This document shows, in pieces, positions 63,501 through 64,000 of a stretch of DNA of 64,000 nucleotides. The stretch is from Clostridia bacterium (lineage in GTDB: Bacteria > Bacillota > Clostridia > Lachnospirales > Lachnospiraceae). Numbering within the stretch: the first letter of the stretch is position 1; the number at the start of each line of letters is the position of its first letter. The DNA lies in assembly GCA_029101305.1 (NCBI GenBank), contig JAQXQS010000002.1, positions 1-64,000 on the forward strand, in the 5' to 3' direction. The translations under genes were made by a program, and so were the position numbers. The notes below the pieces were generated by a model. It saw only the letters and a program-made list of their open reading frames with translations, searched no databases and was not told where the DNA came from.

Positions 63501-63875
63501 GTGTACTGCATCACTGTTTTAACAGACAAAGAACATAATGGCTCCGGCTATGCAGAATGTATCAAAAATTATTGTGCAGGTAAAGGTGTATTCCCTCTGG
63601 TGGAAATTTACCAGGATGTGGAAATGTTTTTTCAGCAAATATGCAGTGCAGTACCAGACCTTGTATTTCTTGTACTGCCGGAAGTATCCGGGCTGAATGC
63701 GGTAGAACATCTCCGCTCGTTATATCCCAAATGCGGGATTATCTGGTGCAGTGACCTTGATTTTTCAATTCACGCATTCAGGCTTAGGATAGAGTATTTT
63801 TTTCTGGAACCGGCTGAGGAAGAAAAAATTCAGGAAGGCCTTTTGGCATGGATGGAACGCAACAGGGTTCTTTAA
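63501..63875 (+). CDS. stand-alone degenerate receiver-like protein
   Basis: 124 residues from a GTG at 63501, chosen because AAAGGAGGG ends 5 bases before it; a longer in-frame run from 63348 crosses repeat-like non-coding sequence. The fold reads as a CheY-type receiver (PDLVFLVLPEVSGLNAVEHL near residue 54), but the phospho-Asp position is Val or Leu, the conserved Lys is missing and only one N-terminal acidic residue remains. It has no output domain. It may bind or titrate a kinase or work phosphorylation-independently. It is divergent from the LytTR/GHKL pair. Confidence 0.6.
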   Translation: MYCITVLTDKEHNGSGYAECIKNYCAGKGVFPLVEIYQDVEMFFQQICSAVPDLVFLVLPEVSGLNAVEHLRSLYPKCGIIWCSDLDFSIHAFRLRIEYFFLEPAEEEKIQEGLLAWMERNRVL

Positions 63876-63946
63876 GAATCATCTGAAAAAACTGGCTTCC
63901 AGGTATTTACAAATACTTATCATGAAACATTCAGGAGGAAAACAAA

Positions 63947-64000
63947 ATGAAGAAGAGAGCGTTAATTCTTGCCGTGCTTGCATGTATGGTTACCACAACT
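63947..64000 (+). CDS. start of a secreted or membrane protein (3' end missing)
   Basis: Eighteen codons are visible: MKKRALILAVLACMVTTT, a basic start and a hydrophobic core typical of a signal peptide. CAGGAGG lies 9 bases before the ATG, a strong site. The gene runs out of the window. The Cys in LACM does not yet form a clear lipobox, and no function can be given. Confidence 0.7.
   Translation, partial: MKKRALILAVLACMVTTT

Overview
The window looks like the chromosome of an anaerobic, gut-type member of the Lachnospiraceae (Bacillota). The signs are a low-to-mid GC sequence, strong AGGAGG-type ribosome binding sites with frequent GTG and TTG starts, pyruvate formate-lyase with its activase, bipartite class I fumarase, a YedE/YedF-type selenium locus, AAA-ATPase-like genes, AzlCD, and abundant LysR and GGDEF proteins. 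I cannot name the genus. No rRNA, tRNA, CRISPR array, phage or transposase gene was seen.

Layout. (1) 1-5846: an operon for a soluble fumarate reductase with an Asr/Hyd-type NAD(P)H-input module (the first gene is cut by the window edge), then the two fumarase subunits. A hairpin-rich repeat interrupts it. (2) 6040-8731: a YoaK-type membrane protein, an MFS transporter and an iron-sulfur flavoprotein-like reductase. (3) 8986-16804: a LysR regulator facing a seven-part hydroaromatic cluster: two shikimate/quinate dehydrogenase homologues, an MFS permease, shikimate kinase, a TIM-barrel isomerase/dehydratase and a 4Fe-4S Old Yellow Enzyme. It looks like import and oxidoreduction of shikimate or quinate. 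(4) 17093-20207: pflB-pflA behind a sigma-A promoter carrying a near-perfect Rex operator. (5) 20457-20667: a previously unlabelled type I toxin-antitoxin locus (38-residue Hol-Tox peptide and convergent antisense RNA). (6) 20814-32362: recQ, a TetR regulator, glgB, a DtxR-like regulator, a MATE pump, an aldo/keto reductase, a PAS/GGDEF protein and an AT-rich AAA-ATPase/nuclease-like gene set between two near-identical terminators.

(7) 32508-51438 is the most unusual part. Two related methyltransferases, one fused to an M14/AstE-type metallo-deacylase, are followed by an amino-acid-type ABC importer interleaved with two AhpD-like proteins, a LysR regulator with a tandem-repeat insert, and two complete peptide/nickel-type ABC importers. 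Three of these operons start from promoters with the same C/G-rich palindrome abutting the -35 box. The two importer promoters and the LysR intergenic region also share an ATAGG motif about 30 bases upstream. I infer one regulon that imports and modifies an unknown amino-acid- or peptide-like, perhaps sulfur- or metal-linked, compound.

(8) 51697-56296: ribosomal protein L25 and a selenium-trafficking locus (LysR, cysteine desulfurase, YedE, YedF-like TusA, DUF3343). (9) 56454-64000: a second AAA-ATPase/nuclease-like gene, a membrane GGDEF protein, a DUF3786 protein, azlCD, a LytTR/GHKL two-component system, a degenerate stand-alone receiver, and the start of a secreted protein cut by the window end.

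A family of short multi-hairpin repeats (best copy 36129-36273) is scattered between genes. All functional calls rest on reading motifs and gene order; no database search was possible.
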